From Variovorax sp. OAS795 (GTDB lineage Bacteria > Pseudomonadota > Gammaproteobacteria > Burkholderiales > Burkholderiaceae_C), in NCBI RefSeq assembly GCF_040546685.1, contig NZ_JBEPOH010000001.1, forward strand, positions 1,798,001-1,862,000: a stretch of DNA of 64,000 nucleotides. The letters are read 5' to 3'. This document shows, one piece after another, positions 35,541 to 46,784 of this stretch (the stretch's first letter is position 1; each line of letters opens with the position of its first letter). Made by a program: the position numbers and the translations under genes. The notes under the pieces were generated by a model. That model ran no database searches and was not told the DNA's origin. It worked only from the letters and a program-made list of their open reading frames with translations.

Positions 35541-35666
35541 TTCCCCGATCCTCTGCCCGGCCGCGCCTGGCCTCGTTGCGGGTTCTCATGGCCCCAGGCC
35601 GTTGAGAAGCAACGAACCAAAAGGCGCCTTTTGTGTAGCGCGAGCACGATCGAATATCAGGAAATC
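35541..35666 (+). promoter_or_regulatory. Structured 5' leader of rplS
   Basis: The leader contains a perfect 16-base palindrome CAAAAGGCGCCTTTTG (35618-35633) and an upstream pairing of GGTTCTCA with TGAGAA around 35581-35607. Ribosomal protein operons are often autoregulated through such leaders, but no betaproteobacterial L19 leader is known to me. The palindrome ends in a T-run only four bases long, so it may be an attenuator or a decoy site. Confidence 0.4.
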
Positions 35667-36041
35667 ATGAACCTCATCGAAACCCTCGAGCAGGAAGAAA
35701 TCGCCCGCCTCGGCAAGAAGATCCCCGATTTCATGCCCGGTGACACGGTCATCGTCAGCGTGAGCGTCGTCGAAGGCACCCGCAAGCGCGTGCAGGCCTA
35801 CGAAGGCGTCGTGATCGCCAAGCGCAATCGCGGCCTCAACAGCGGCTTCACGGTGCGCAAGATCTCCAGTGGCGAAGGCGTGGAACGTACGTTCCAGACC
35901 TACAGCCCGCTGATCGCCGGCATCGAAATCAAGCGCCGCGGTGACGTTCGCCGCGCCAAGCTGTACTACCTGCGCGAGCGCAGCGGCCGTTCGGCACGCA
36001 TCAAGGAAAAGCTGCCGGGCAAGTCGCAGGCTGCCAAGTAA
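35667..36041 (+). CDS. rplS: 50S ribosomal protein L19
   Basis: L19 lies at the interface of the two ribosomal subunits. The 124-residue sequence has the standard blocks [58 protein letters not shown] and [22 protein letters not shown]. The ATG at 35667 begins the conserved sequence. It ends the rpsP-rimM-trmD-rplS group and is followed by a strong terminator. Confidence 0.98.
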   Translation: MNLIETLEQEEIARLGKKIPDFMPGDTVIVSVSVVEGTRKRVQAYEGVVIAKRNRGLNSGFTVRKISSGEGVERTFQTYSPLIAGIEIKRRGDVRRAKLYYLRERSGRSARIKEKLPGKSQAAK

Positions 36042-36056
36042 GCTGCTGCCTGTCGT

Positions 36057-36087
36057 GCAAAAAGCCGCCGTTCTGGCGGCTTTTTGC
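36057..36087 (+). terminator. Rho-independent terminator after rplS
   Basis: GCAAAAAGCCGCC-GTTCT-GGCGGCTTTTTGC: a long perfect stem with an A-run on one side and a T-run on the other, 16 bases after the rplS stop. Confidence 0.95.
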
Positions 36088-36185
36088 GTTGTGCGCCGTG
36101 CACGTTTTTTGCGCAACCACGGCATCGCTCTCTTAAGCTCTACGCTTCACCGAAACACTTTCACTTGACCGATTCCACCGTTCCC

Positions 36186-36905
36186 ATGCCGCTCGCTCCC
36201 GTCGAACCCGTCAATGCCGTGGTGCCGCCCACGCTGATGCAGATCGACCCGCGCAAGGCACCGGTGGTCGGCGGTCCCGATGGCCTGCCCGCCGTCCCGC
36301 CCGAGCAGTTGGCGACCGAGGCGCTGCGCAGGCGCTTTGCGACCCCGCCGGCGTGGACACCCGAACTGCGCCGCGAACCGCGCCTGACCGACCGCGCGCC
36401 GGCTCAGGCAGCCGTGCTGGTGCCCATCGTGCAGCGCCCGGAAGGCGCCACCGTGCTGCTGACAGAGCGCACCGCGCACCTGTCCAACCATTCGGGGCAG
36501 GTCGCGTTCCCCGGTGGCCGGGTCGATCCCGAAGACGCGAACACCGCGGCCGCGGCATTGCGCGAAGCCTGGGAAGAAGTGGGCCTGTCGGCCCAGTACA
36601 TCGAGGTGCTCGGAAGCCTTCCGACCTACACCACGGTCACTTCGTTCATCGTGACGCCGGTGGTCGCGCTGGTGAAGCCCGGCTTCGAACTCACCATCAA
36701 CCCCTATGAGGTGGCGCTGGCCTTCGAGGTGCCGCTGGCCTGGCTCATGGACCCGGCCAATCACCGCCGCCACACCGTGCCGGCGCCCGACGGCACCCGG
36801 CGCGAGTGGTACTCGATGCCCTACCAGGACGGCGCCGAAGAGCGCTTCGTCTGGGGCGCCACCGCGGGCATGCTGCGCAACCTCTACCGGTTCCTCAGCG
36901 CCTGA
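36186..36905 (+). CDS. CoA pyrophosphatase (NudL-like Nudix hydrolase)
   Basis: A 239-residue Nudix hydrolase of the CoA pyrophosphatase type. It has the diagnostic upstream motif LLTERTAHLSNHSGQVAFPGG and the Nudix helix in ALREAWEEVGL, with the metal-binding glutamates. The family splits CoA into 3',5'-ADP and 4'-phosphopantetheine. The first 60 residues are less conserved; a TTG at 36165 is an alternative start. It stands in the same direction as the following CobD/CbiB-like gene, 47 bases apart. Confidence 0.92.
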   Translation: MPLAPVEPVNAVVPPTLMQIDPRKAPVVGGPDGLPAVPPEQLATEALRRRFATPPAWTPELRREPRLTDRAPAQAAVLVPIVQRPEGATVLLTERTAHLSNHSGQVAFPGGRVDPEDANTAAAALREAWEEVGLSAQYIEVLGSLPTYTTVTSFIVTPVVALVKPGFELTINPYEVALAFEVPLAWLMDPANHRRHTVPAPDGTRREWYSMPYQDGAEERFVWGATAGMLRNLYRFLSA

Positions 36906-36952
36906 GCCCGCCGCGGCCGGGCCTGCGCGAGCTCTCTCGCTATCATCGAAGG

Positions 36953-37954
36953 ATGAGCTTCTTTGCCATCCTGTGTGCGTTGCTGATCGAGCAGGTGCGG
37001 CCGCTCGCCCCGCGCAACCCGGTATACGGCGGCGTGCTGGCGTGGACGCGCTGGACCAGCCGCAACTTCGATGCCGGCAAACCGCATCACGGATGGGTCG
37101 CCTGGGCCCTTGCGGTGTTCGTGCCCACCTTGCTGACACTGGGCATCCACTGGCTGCTGGTGCTCACGCTGGGCCTGCCCTTTGCCGTGCTCTGGAGCAT
37201 TGCGGTGCTCTACGTCACCCTCGGCTTCCGGCAGTTCAGCCACCACTTCACCGACATTCGCGATGCGCTCGACGAAGGCGACGAGCCGCTCGCGCGCTCG
37301 CTGCTGGCGCACTGGCAGGGTGTCGATGCGGCCGACCTGCCGCGCAGTGAAATCGTCCGCCATGTGATCGAGCATTCGGTGATCGCGGCGCACCGCCATG
37401 TGTTCGGCGTGCTGGCGTGGTTCTCGATTCTTGCCGCCCTGGGCTTGGGCCCCGCGGGTGCGGCGTTCTATCGCATGAGCGAATTCGTCTCGCGCTATTG
37501 GACGCACAAGAACGGCGCGGCCATCCAGCCTTCGAGCGTTTCGGTGCAGCGCGCGGCCGACCGCGCATGGCACGCGATCGACTGGCTGCCCGCGCGCATC
37601 ACCGCGCTGGGCTTTGCCGTGGTCGGCAGCTTCGAGGAAGCCATCGATTGCTGGCGCAACGATGCACGGCGCTTTGCGAGCGAGAACGACGGCGTGATCC
37701 TCGCGGCGACCTCGGGGGCGGTCAACGTCCGGCTGGGCGGCGGCGCGCTGAGCCCGATTCCGGTCGCCGACCCGCTGCCGCGCGCGCAAGCCGGCGATTC
37801 GATGGCCGACGGCCGCCGGCCCGACAGCGGCAGCACGCCGGGCCGCGAGCCCGAGCCCGGCCACCTGCGCAGCGTGGTCGGCCTGGTCTGGCGCTCCGTC
37901 GTGATGTGGATGGTGCTGCTGGCCCTGCTCACCCTGGCCCGGCTGCTCGGTTGA
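36953..37954 (+). CDS. CobD/CbiB family membrane protein
   Basis: A 333-residue inner-membrane protein related to the cobalamin biosynthesis protein CobD/CbiB and to AmpE. Hydrophobic helices lie at about 1-16, 46-90 and 148-170, and at the C-terminus (about 305-330). [19 protein letters not shown] is typical of the betaproteobacterial version. No other cobalamin gene is near and hisC follows, so a role in cobalamin synthesis is not assured. It starts with an AAGGATG context overlapping its own ribosome binding site. Confidence 0.85.
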   Translation: MSFFAILCALLIEQVRPLAPRNPVYGGVLAWTRWTSRNFDAGKPHHGWVAWALAVFVPTLLTLGIHWLLVLTLGLPFAVLWSIAVLYVTLGFRQFSHHFTDIRDALDEGDEPLARSLLAHWQGVDAADLPRSEIVRHVIEHSVIAAHRHVFGVLAWFSILAALGLGPAGAAFYRMSEFVSRYWTHKNGAAIQPSSVSVQRAADRAWHAIDWLPARITALGFAVVGSFEEAIDCWRNDARRFASENDGVILAATSGAVNVRLGGGALSPIPVADPLPRAQAGDSMADGRRPDSGSTPGREPEPGHLRSVVGLVWRSVVMWMVLLALLTLARLLG

Positions 37955-37974
37955 GAACAGGCGACGAAGACGCC

Positions 37975-39063
37975 ATGACTTCTGCAGTGCCGGCTTTCTG
38001 GAGCCCGCGCATCGGCGCGCTCGAACCCTATGTGCCCGGCGAGCAGCCGCGCATCGCCAACCTCGTCAAGCTCAACACCAACGAGAACCCGTACCCGCCG
38101 TCGCCCCGCGCCATCGACGCCATCCAGCAGGCGGCGGCCAATGGCCTGGAGCGCTACCCCGATCCGGCTTCGCTCGCGGTGCGCGAAGCGGTCGCGCGGC
38201 GGCATGGCCTCCAGCCCGGCCAGGTCTTTGCGGGCAACGGCTCGGACGAGGTGCTGGCGCACGCCTTCTTCGCCTTCTTCCAGCAGGCCGAGCCCTTGCT
38301 GATGCCCGACGTGAGCTACAGCTTCTATCGCGTCTACGCGCAGCTCTACGGCATTGCATGCGAACTGCTGCCGATGGACGAGGGCCTGCGCATCGACGTC
38401 GATGCCCTGGCCGCGCGCGCCGCGCAGGGTTGCGCCGGCCTCGTGATCGCCAATCCGAACGCACCCACGGGCATCGGGCTGCCGCTTTCGCGCATCGAGC
38501 AATTGCTTGCCGCATGCCCGCAGCGCGTGGTGCTGGTGGACGAGGCGTATGTCGATTTCGGCGGCGAGAGCGCGCTGCCGCTGGTCGGCCGGTATCCGAA
38601 CCTACTGGTGGTGCAGACCCTGTCCAAGTCGCGCTCGCTCGCTGGCCTGCGGGTCGGTTTTGCCTGCGGCCAGGCGCACCTGATCGACGCGCTGGTGCGC
38701 GTCAAGGACAGCTTCAATTCCTATCCCCTCGATCGCCTCGCCACGGCGGGCGCGGTGGCCGCACTCGAGGACGAAGACTGGTTCGCCGCCACCCGCGGCA
38801 AGGTCGTCGACACCCGCGAAGGGCTCGGCCTGCAACTGGAAGACATGGGCTTCGAAGTGCTGCCTTCGCAGGCCAACTTCATCTTCGTGCGCCATCCCGG
38901 GCGCGATGCGGCCGAGCTGGCGGCGCTGCTGCGCGAGCGTGCGGTGCTGGTGCGCCATTTCAGGCAGCCGCGCATCGCGCAATACCTTCGCATCAGCATC
39001 GGCACGCGGGAACAGTGCGAAGCGCTGGTGCGGGCGCTCGAATCGATCCTCGAGGTTCAGTAG
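37975..39063 (+). CDS. hisC: Histidinol-phosphate aminotransferase
   Basis: HisC converts imidazole acetol-phosphate to histidinol-phosphate. The 362-residue PLP enzyme has [46 protein letters not shown], the Asp in [12 protein letters not shown] and the PLP lysine Lys218 in [16 protein letters not shown]. The N-terminal extension ending in PGEQPR is normal for the betaproteobacterial type. It lies away from the main his operon, as second copies often do. Its stop overlaps the end of the convergent rsgA gene. Confidence 0.94.
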   Translation: MTSAVPAFWSPRIGALEPYVPGEQPRIANLVKLNTNENPYPPSPRAIDAIQQAAANGLERYPDPASLAVREAVARRHGLQPGQVFAGNGSDEVLAHAFFAFFQQAEPLLMPDVSYSFYRVYAQLYGIACELLPMDEGLRIDVDALAARAAQGCAGLVIANPNAPTGIGLPLSRIEQLLAACPQRVVLVDEAYVDFGGESALPLVGRYPNLLVVQTLSKSRSLAGLRVGFACGQAHLIDALVRVKDSFNSYPLDRLATAGAVAALEDEDWFAATRGKVVDTREGLGLQLEDMGFEVLPSQANFIFVRHPGRDAAELAALLRERAVLVRHFRQPRIAQYLRISIGTREQCEALVRALESILEVQ

Positions 39064-40010
39064 CGCGACTGGCTCAGTTCGGCAAAGAGCTCGCCGTAGA
39101 TCCTGTAGCGCGACGCGCTGATCGGCCCCGGCCTGGCCGGCGAATCCACGTTCGCGATCACGCCGCAGCCCGGCTCGTGCAGGTGGGTGCAGTTGTAGAA
39201 CTTGCAGTCGTTCGCGTGCTCGGCAATGTCGGGCATGAGCCTCGCAAGCTGCATCGGCTGGATGTGGTTCAGCCCGAATTCCTGGAACCCCGGCGAGTCG
39301 ATCAGGCCGGTGGTGCGCGCTTCGTCGATCCAGTACCAGGTGGTGCTGGTGGTCGTGTGCTTGCCCGAGTTCAGTGCCTGGGAGATTTCCTGCGTCAGCA
39401 CGGTGGCGCCCGGCACCAGCAGGTTGGTCAGGGTGCTCTTGCCCGAGCCGGAGGGCCCCAGTACGAGGGTGGACTTGCCGGCCAGCAGCTTCATGAGCGA
39501 CGCGTAGTCTGCTTCGCCCGATGCCTTCAGCGACAGCGGCAGCACGCCGTGATGCATTCGGCGGTAGGGCGCGAGCTTGTTCCAGGCGCGCCCAAAGGGC
39601 TCGACGAGGTCGCTCTTGTTGAGCGCAATGATCGGCGTGATGCGCTCGGCCTCGGCCGCGATCAACGCACGCGCGAGCTGGTGCTCTGAAAACTCCGGCT
39701 CGGCCGCGATCAGGATCAGCACGTGGTCCAGGTTGGCTGCGAACGACTTGGTGCGGATCTCGTCCTGCCGGTAGAAAAGGTTGCGGCGCGGCAGGACCGC
39801 CTCGATGGTGCCTTCGTCCTCCGTGGCCTGCCATCGCACCCGGTCGCCGACCACGGCCTGGCTCTTCTTGCCGCGCGGATGGCAGATCAGCCGCTCGCCG
39901 GCGGGTGTTTCGACAAGGCAATGGCGCCCATGGCTGGCAACGACGAGGCCGTCGTGGAGTGCCTTGGCGGCAGGGGCCGGGGACGCGGCGGCGCGGCCCG
40001 GCTTAGCCAC
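39057..40010 (-). CDS. rsgA: Ribosome small subunit-dependent GTPase RsgA
   Basis: RsgA is a circularly permuted GTPase acting late in 30S maturation. In this 317-residue protein the motifs come in the permuted order: G4 NKSD (131-134), G1 GPSGSGKS (185-192), then G3 DSPG (238-241). An OB-fold precedes them and the zinc-binding region [16 protein letters not shown] follows. It is followed upstream by phhB on the same strand with a 12-base gap. All elements are complete. Confidence 0.97.
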   Translation of the reverse strand: MAKPGRAAASPAPAAKALHDGLVVASHGRHCLVETPAGERLICHPRGKKSQAVVGDRVRWQATEDEGTIEAVLPRRNLFYRQDEIRTKSFAANLDHVLILIAAEPEFSEHQLARALIAAEAERITPIIALNKSDLVEPFGRAWNKLAPYRRMHHGVLPLSLKASGEADYASLMKLLAGKSTLVLGPSGSGKSTLTNLLVPGATVLTQEISQALNSGKHTTTSTTWYWIDEARTTGLIDSPGFQEFGLNHIQPMQLARLMPDIAEHANDCKFYNCTHLHEPGCGVIANVDSPARPGPISASRYRIYGELFAELSQSRY

Positions 40011-40022
40011 GGGCGTTGTCCG

Positions 40023-40370
40023 TCATGCGGCGGAGTCCGCGACCAGCGCGTTGGCCTGCCGCGCGCACTCGATGTCGGTGACCGAGAGTCCGCCGACGTC
40101 GTGCGTGTTGAAGCGCACCACGCAGCGGTTGTAGTGCACCGAAAGATCCGGATGGTGGTCTTGCGTGTGCGCAATGAAGGCCAGCGCGTTGACGAAAGCG
40201 ATGGTCTCGAAATAGTTCGCGAAGCTGAAGGTCTTCTCGATGGCGACTTCGGCGCCGTCGCCGCTGAGCTTCCAGCCGTCGAGCTGGGCAAGGCCCGAGA
40301 CGATCTCGGTGGCGCTCAGGGCCTTGCGGGGAATGTTTTTCCAGTCTTTGGGCTTGAACATGCTGCTCAT
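40023..40370 (-). CDS. phhB: 4a-hydroxytetrahydrobiopterin dehydratase
   Basis: A 115-residue pterin-4a-carbinolamine dehydratase, which recycles the pterin cofactor of aromatic amino acid hydroxylases. The family signature is complete: GWKLSGDGAEVAIEKTFSF, FVNALAFIAHTQDHHPDLSVHYN with the catalytic His pair, and FNTHDVGGLSVTD. No phenylalanine hydroxylase gene lies in the window. It stands between the M48 protease gene and rsgA on the minus strand. Confidence 0.93.
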   Translation of the reverse strand: MSSMFKPKDWKNIPRKALSATEIVSGLAQLDGWKLSGDGAEVAIEKTFSFANYFETIAFVNALAFIAHTQDHHPDLSVHYNRCVVRFNTHDVGGLSVTDIECARQANALVADSAA

Positions 40371-40394
40371 GGGCTCGGCTTTCGGGGCGATGTC

Positions 40395-41660
40395 TCAGGC
40401 CGCCGCCATGCGCGCGAGGCGCTCGGAGGCCGGGGGATGGGAATAGTAGAACTTGACGAACACCGGGTCGGGCGTGAGCGTCGACGCGTTGTCCTGGTAG
40501 AGCTTGAGCAGCGCGGCCGACAGGTCGGCGCCGCTGGTTTGCGCAATGGCGTAGGCATCGGCCTCGAACTCGTGCTTGCGCGACAGGCGCGCGGGCAGGG
40601 GCGCGATGAAGAAGCCGAACACCGGGATCGCCAGCATGAACAGCAGCAGCGCGAGCGCGTTGTTCGGCGCCGTGGCCGCCATGTTGGGCTGCACGCCCAG
40701 GCCCGCGTAGAACCAGGCCTGCGTGGACACCCAGCCCAGCAGCGCGAAGCCCGCCAGGCTCAGCGCGAACATCGCCACCAGGCGCTTCACGATATGGCGG
40801 TGCTTGAAGTGGCCGAGTTCGTGCGCCAGCACGGCTTCCACTTCGCTCGGGTTGAGCTGGCGCAGCAGCGTGTCGTAGAACACCACGCGCTTGCTCGCCC
40901 CGAAGCCGGTGAAGTAAGCGTTGGCGTGGGCGCTGCGGGTGCTGCCATCCATCACGAACAGGCCCTTGGCGGCAAAGCCGCAGCGCTTCATCAATGCCGT
41001 GACGCGCTCCTTCAGATGCGGGTCGTCCAGCGGCTTGAACTTGTTGAAGAGCGGCGCAATGAAAGTGGGATAGATCAGCATCCCGAGCAGGTTGAAGCCC
41101 ATCCACACGGCCCATGCCCAGAGCCACCACGTGGTGCCCGCGGTGCCCATGAGCCAGAGGATCACCGCGGCGATCGGCAGCCCGATGGCCGCACCGAGCA
41201 GCGTCGACTTGACCGTGTCGCCGAGCCAGAGGCGAAAGGTCATCTTGTTGAAGCCGAAACGCTCTTCGAGCCTGAAGGTCTGCCAGAGCGTGAAGGGCAA
41301 CTCGAGCAGGCCGCCAATGGCCGCGAACGCCGCCAGCAGGGCCAGCTGCTGCACCATGCCGCCGCCGAGCCAGGCCAGCAGGAGCCGGTTCAGCGCGTCG
41401 AGGCCGCCGAGCAGCGTCCAGCCGAGCAGCAGCGCGGTGCTCCAGGCCATTTCGACCAGGCCGAAGCGCGCCTTGGCGATGGTGTAGTCGGCGGCCTTCT
41501 GGTGCGCCGCCAGGCTGATGGTGTGCGCGAAGGCCGGCGGCACGGCGCCCCGGTGCCGCGCCACGTGGCGCATCTGCCGCGAGGCGAGCCAGAACTTCAC
41601 GAGCAGGCCCGCGACCAGTGCAGAGGCGAAGGCAATGGTGAAGATGAGCGAATAGGACAT
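40395..41660 (-). CDS. M48 family zinc metalloprotease (Ste24-like)
   Basis: A 421-residue integral membrane protease of the Ste24/CAAX type. The zinc site is HELGH with His280 and His284, and the third ligand Glu lies in [10 protein letters not shown] further on. Membrane helices occur at about 5-22, 70-130, 150-200 and 295-345. Conserved FNKFKPLDD and [12 protein letters not shown] also match. Bacterial members are thought to take part in membrane protein quality control. Divergent from orn by 58 bases. Confidence 0.95.
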   Translation of the reverse strand: MSYSLIFTIAFASALVAGLLVKFWLASRQMRHVARHRGAVPPAFAHTISLAAHQKAADYTIAKARFGLVEMAWSTALLLGWTLLGGLDALNRLLLAWLGGGMVQQLALLAAFAAIGGLLELPFTLWQTFRLEERFGFNKMTFRLWLGDTVKSTLLGAAIGLPIAAVILWLMGTAGTTWWLWAWAVWMGFNLLGMLIYPTFIAPLFNKFKPLDDPHLKERVTALMKRCGFAAKGLFVMDGSTRSAHANAYFTGFGASKRVVFYDTLLRQLNPSEVEAVLAHELGHFKHRHIVKRLVAMFALSLAGFALLGWVSTQAWFYAGLGVQPNMAATAPNNALALLLFMLAIPVFGFFIAPLPARLSRKHEFEADAYAIAQTSGADLSAALLKLYQDNASTLTPDPVFVKFYYSHPPASERLARMAAA

Positions 41661-41718
41661 GAGCGCCGAGTTTAGCCCTCGGGTCCGGCCGGCGCAGGCC
41701 TTCGACGACAATCCAGCG

Positions 41719-42315
41719 ATGCCCGAATCCCTAGACCCCACGACCCCCGCAGCCCCGCCCGTGCTGAAGAAAAGCGACCAGAACCTGGTCTGGCTCGACT
41801 GCGAAATGAGCGGCCTCGACCCCGAGAAAGAGCGCCTGCTCGAGATTGCCGTGGTCGTCACCGGCCCCGACCTCACGCCCCGCATCGATGGCCCCGTGCT
41901 GGTCATCCACCAGAGCGACGCGGTGCTCGACGCCATGGACGCCTGGAACAAGGGCACGCATGGCCGCAGCGGCCTCATCGACAAGGTGAAGGCCTCCACG
42001 CTGGACGAAGCGGCCGCGGAGCAGCAGTTGCTGGAGTTCATCGCCAGGTACATCCCGCGCAGCGGCTCGCCGATGTGCGGCAACACCATCGGCCAGGACC
42101 GGCGCTTCCTGGTCAAGTTCATGCCCAAGCTGGAGGCGTATTTCCACTACCGCAACCTCGACGTCAGCACCCTGAAAGAGCTGGCCAAGCGCTGGAAGCC
42201 CGCCGCCTACAGCGCGTTCAAGAAGCAGCAGGCCCACACGGCGCTGGCCGACGTGCACGAATCCATCGAGGAGCTCGCGCACTACCGGGAAACCTTCTTG
42301 CGATTGACGGATTAG
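41719..42315 (+). CDS. orn: Oligoribonuclease
   Basis: Orn is a 3'-5' exonuclease that degrades di- and short oligoribonucleotides, including pGpG. The 198-residue protein belongs to the DEDDh class: Asp27 and Glu29 in LDCEMSGLD, the second Asp in [11 protein letters not shown], and the C-terminal [14 protein letters not shown] with the last His and Asp. The start at 41719 gives an N-terminal extension of about 16 residues before the conserved core. It is followed by the helicase promoter region. Confidence 0.97.
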   Translation: MPESLDPTTPAAPPVLKKSDQNLVWLDCEMSGLDPEKERLLEIAVVVTGPDLTPRIDGPVLVIHQSDAVLDAMDAWNKGTHGRSGLIDKVKASTLDEAAAEQQLLEFIARYIPRSGSPMCGNTIGQDRRFLVKFMPKLEAYFHYRNLDVSTLKELAKRWKPAAYSAFKKQQAHTALADVHESIEELAHYRETFLRLTD

Positions 42316-42335
42316 GTAAAAACCCCGACTCGTGC

Positions 42336-42341
42336 CATAAT
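42336..42341 (+). promoter_or_regulatory. Candidate helicase promoter -10 box
   Basis: CATAAT in the context GCCATAATCGTGGGCTT, closely resembling the -10 regions of the rpsP and rplS promoters in this window. The -35 region is weak. It would give the DEAD-box gene a leader of about 215 bases. Confidence 0.5.
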
Positions 42342-42485
42342 CGTGGGCTTCGCTGATCCGGCTTCCGGTATTTTTGGTTTTCTGGTCGGCGTCTCTTCGC
42401 ATCTCCCTATCTTGCACACCGCGCCCGATCGCTTTTGCTGATCAAAAAGGGCCGCAGCCTCCGGCGTAAGCCAGAAGTTGAATGT

Positions 42486-42517
42486 CGTTGGATGGTTGAT
42501 GTTTTTAACCACCAACG
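42486..42517 (+). promoter_or_regulatory. Stem-loop in the DEAD-box helicase leader
   Basis: CGTTGG and TGGTT, interrupted by one A, pair with AACCA and CCAACG, giving an 11-base-pair stem with a nine-base loop rich in T. It lies 45 bases before the start of the helicase gene, in an unusually long leader (42342-42561), and may be a cold- or helicase-responsive control element. Confidence 0.45.
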
Positions 42518-42561
42518 GGGCGCCGCCTACGGCAGCGCTCGCGTTTGAGATTGATTTCTAC

Positions 42562-44499
<1,938 letters not shown>

Positions 44500-44539
44500 T
44501 CCATTCCGAAGCGGCCGATTGGCCGCCTCGCACCAGGAC

Positions 44540-44573
44540 AAAGCCCGCGCTTCGCAAGAAGCGCGGGCTTTTT
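44540..44573 (+). terminator. Rho-independent terminator after the helicase gene
   Basis: AAGCCCGCGCTTC-GCAA-GAAGCGCGGGCTT followed by TTT: a 13-base-pair perfect stem with a GCAA tetraloop and a T-run, 40 bases downstream of the helicase stop. Confidence 0.95.
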
Positions 44574-44614
44574 CCATTGCGGGTTTCCGAGGGGTTCTTC
44601 GTCGCGGAATTTGA

Positions 44615-44646
44615 TTGACACATGAACTGATGAAAAGTAATGTAAT
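44615..44646 (+). promoter_or_regulatory. Candidate promoter of the opine dehydrogenase operon
   Basis: A perfect TTGACA (44615-44620) is followed after 20 bases by TGTAAT (44641-44646), or after 17 bases by the poorer TAATGT. The spacing of the better -10 box is long, which suggests an activated promoter. It lies about 70 bases before the start at 44717. Confidence 0.4.
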
Positions 44647-44716
44647 AGCCGCATTGCTTCCCCCGGGTCCGCGCCGCGGCTGCCGGTTCATCGACATCTG
44701 TTTTCAAATCTCGACC

Positions 44717-45790
44717 ATGAAAATTGCGATTCTTGGGGGTGGCCATGGTGCCTATGCCGCCGCCGCGGACCTGTCCGAAGCCGGCCACGAGGTGCGACTG
44801 TGGCGCCGCGACGCGGCTGCGCTCGCGCCGCTCGTGAAGGCCGGCGCCATCACGCTGAAGGACGCCGATGGCGCGCGCGAGGTGCCGCTTGCGCTGGCCA
44901 CCGCCGACATCGCCGCCGCGCTCAAGGGCGCCGAACTGATCGTCGTTCCCACGCCCGCCATCGCGCAGCACGACATCGCGCTGGCCATGGCGCCGCACCT
45001 GGTCGATGGGCAGGTCGTCTTCCTGCCGCCGGGCACCTTCGGCAGCTACGTGATGGCAAGGACCGTGAAGCAGGCGGGCAACCACGCCGACGTGGCCTGG
45101 GCCGAGACCGGCACCTTGCCCTATCTCGCACGCAAGCACGGCGAGCGCGAAGTGAACGTCACCATCCGCGCCATCCGCCTGCCGACGGGTGTCTATCCGG
45201 CGCGCAAGGAGGCCGGTGCCATCGAGGTCATCCGCAGGGCCTACCCGGCCGTGCATGCCTGCGGCGACGCGCTCTCCGGTGCGCTCATGAATGCCGGCCC
45301 GGTCATCCACCCGCCGCTGATGGTGATGAACGCCGCCCCCCTGCAGCACTTCGAGCGCTGGGACATCCACAACGAAGGCACCCAGCGCGCCGTGCGCGAC
45401 GTGACCGACCGGCTCGACCGCGAGCGCATCGCGGTGCGTGAAGCCTTCGGCCAGGGGGCGCCGCACTATCCGCTGGCCGACCACTACGACAACGACCGCT
45501 GGATGTACGGCGATGCGCACAAGCAGCTCGTCAAGTCGGGTGACTGGCGCGAGAACATCGACCTGCACACGCACCGCTACATCACCGAAGACACCGAACT
45601 CGGGCTGGCCTTCCTCGCGTCGGCCGCGCGCCACGCCGGCGTGGATGCGCCCATTGCGCATGGCCTGTTGGCCATCGTCGGCGGCTTCCTGGGCCGCGAG
45701 CTTCGCTACGGCTCGCGCACCTTCGAAAGCCTGGGCCTTGCCGACCTGAGCGCGGCGCAGCTCAAGCAACGGCTGCACGATGGCGAATGA
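44717..45790 (+). CDS. NAD(P)-dependent opine/nopaline dehydrogenase family protein
   Basis: A 357-residue two-domain dehydrogenase. The N-terminus MKIAILGGGHGAYAAAADL is a dinucleotide-binding fold, and the C-terminal Octopine_DH domain has NAGPVIHPPLMVMNAAP, the block with the conserved catalytic His. Opine dehydrogenases reductively condense an amino acid with a keto acid, or oxidise opines. Plant association would fit opine use, but the substrate cannot be told. It is the first of four overlapping genes; the next start (45780) lies inside its end. Confidence 0.85.
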   Translation: MKIAILGGGHGAYAAAADLSEAGHEVRLWRRDAAALAPLVKAGAITLKDADGAREVPLALATADIAAALKGAELIVVPTPAIAQHDIALAMAPHLVDGQVVFLPPGTFGSYVMARTVKQAGNHADVAWAETGTLPYLARKHGEREVNVTIRAIRLPTGVYPARKEAGAIEVIRRAYPAVHACGDALSGALMNAGPVIHPPLMVMNAAPLQHFERWDIHNEGTQRAVRDVTDRLDRERIAVREAFGQGAPHYPLADHYDNDRWMYGDAHKQLVKSGDWRENIDLHTHRYITEDTELGLAFLASAARHAGVDAPIAHGLLAIVGGFLGRELRYGSRTFESLGLADLSAAQLKQRLHDGE

Positions 45791-46784
45791 GCAGCCGCTG
45801 CCGCGGTTCGCCGCCGTCGGCGCCGGCCGAATGGGGCGCGGCATCGCCATCGCCTTCGCCTATGCGGGCCACCGGATCTCGCTCGTCGACCTGCGCCAGC
45901 GCGGGGACGAAGCCTGGCAGCGCCTGCAGGCCGAAGCCAAGGCCGAGATCGAAGCCAGCCTTGCGGGGCTGGCGCAGCTCGGCGTGATCGATGCGCAGCA
46001 GGGCCAGGCCATTGCCGAACGCGTGAGCTTCGTCAATGCCGCATCGGCACCGCAGGCGCTCGCCGCCGCCGAACTGGTGTTCGAAGGCGTGCCCGAGACC
46101 ATGGAAGCCAAGCGCGAGGCTTTCGAACAGCTCAACCGCCATTGCCGCGACGACGCCATCCTGACCTCGACCACCAGCAGCATCCTCGTGACGCAGCTCG
46201 CGGCGCTGGTGCGCCTGCCCGGGCGCTTTCTCAACATGCACTGGCTCAATCCGGCCTATGTGATCCCGGTGGTGGAGCTCAGCTGCCACGCCGGCACCGA
46301 TGCCGCCGTGCTCGCGCGCACCAAGGCGCTGATGGAAGAGATCGGCAAGCTGCCCGTGGTCTGCGGCGCATCGCCGGGCTACATCGTGCCGCGCCTGCAG
46401 GCGCTGGTGATGAACGAGGCGGCCCGCATGATCGAGGAGGGCGCCGCCACCGCCGAGGAAATCGACAAGGCCACGCGCTACGGACTGGGGCTGCGCTTCG
46501 CGGCGCTCGGCGTGGTCGAGTTCATCGACTTCGGCGGCTGCGACATCCTGCACCATGCGAGCCGCGAAATGTCGGCCTCGATCGACAAGGGGCGCTACAC
46601 GGCGCCGGCGATCGTCGATCGCATGGTCGGGGAAGGGCGGCTCGGCCTCAAGAGCGGCAGCGGCTTCTATGACTACGCCGGCCGCGACGTTGCCGCCTAC
46701 CGCCGCGACGTGCTGTCGCGTACGCTTGGTGAGCTCAAGCACGCGGGGCTGTGGCGCGCACCCGCCGACGAGACGCGCGCATGA
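45780..46784 (+). CDS. 3-hydroxyacyl-CoA dehydrogenase family protein
   Basis: A 334-residue NAD-dependent dehydrogenase. The Rossmann motif is VGAGRMGRGIA (about 13-23); the catalytic His154 is in NMHWLNPAYVIPVVEL, and STTSSI and EIDKATRYGLGLRFAALG are as in 3-hydroxybutyryl-CoA or L-carnitine dehydrogenase relatives. It has one C-terminal dehydrogenase domain. It overlaps the upstream opine dehydrogenase-like gene by 11 bases and the downstream hydrolase by four, so all three are coupled. It could act on an acyl-CoA or on a carnitine-like hydroxy acid. Confidence 0.87.
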   Translation: MANEQPLPRFAAVGAGRMGRGIAIAFAYAGHRISLVDLRQRGDEAWQRLQAEAKAEIEASLAGLAQLGVIDAQQGQAIAERVSFVNAASAPQALAAAELVFEGVPETMEAKREAFEQLNRHCRDDAILTSTTSSILVTQLAALVRLPGRFLNMHWLNPAYVIPVVELSCHAGTDAAVLARTKALMEEIGKLPVVCGASPGYIVPRLQALVMNEAARMIEEGAATAEEIDKATRYGLGLRFAALGVVEFIDFGGCDILHHASREMSASIDKGRYTAPAIVDRMVGEGRLGLKSGSGFYDYAGRDVAAYRRDVLSRTLGELKHAGLWRAPADETRA

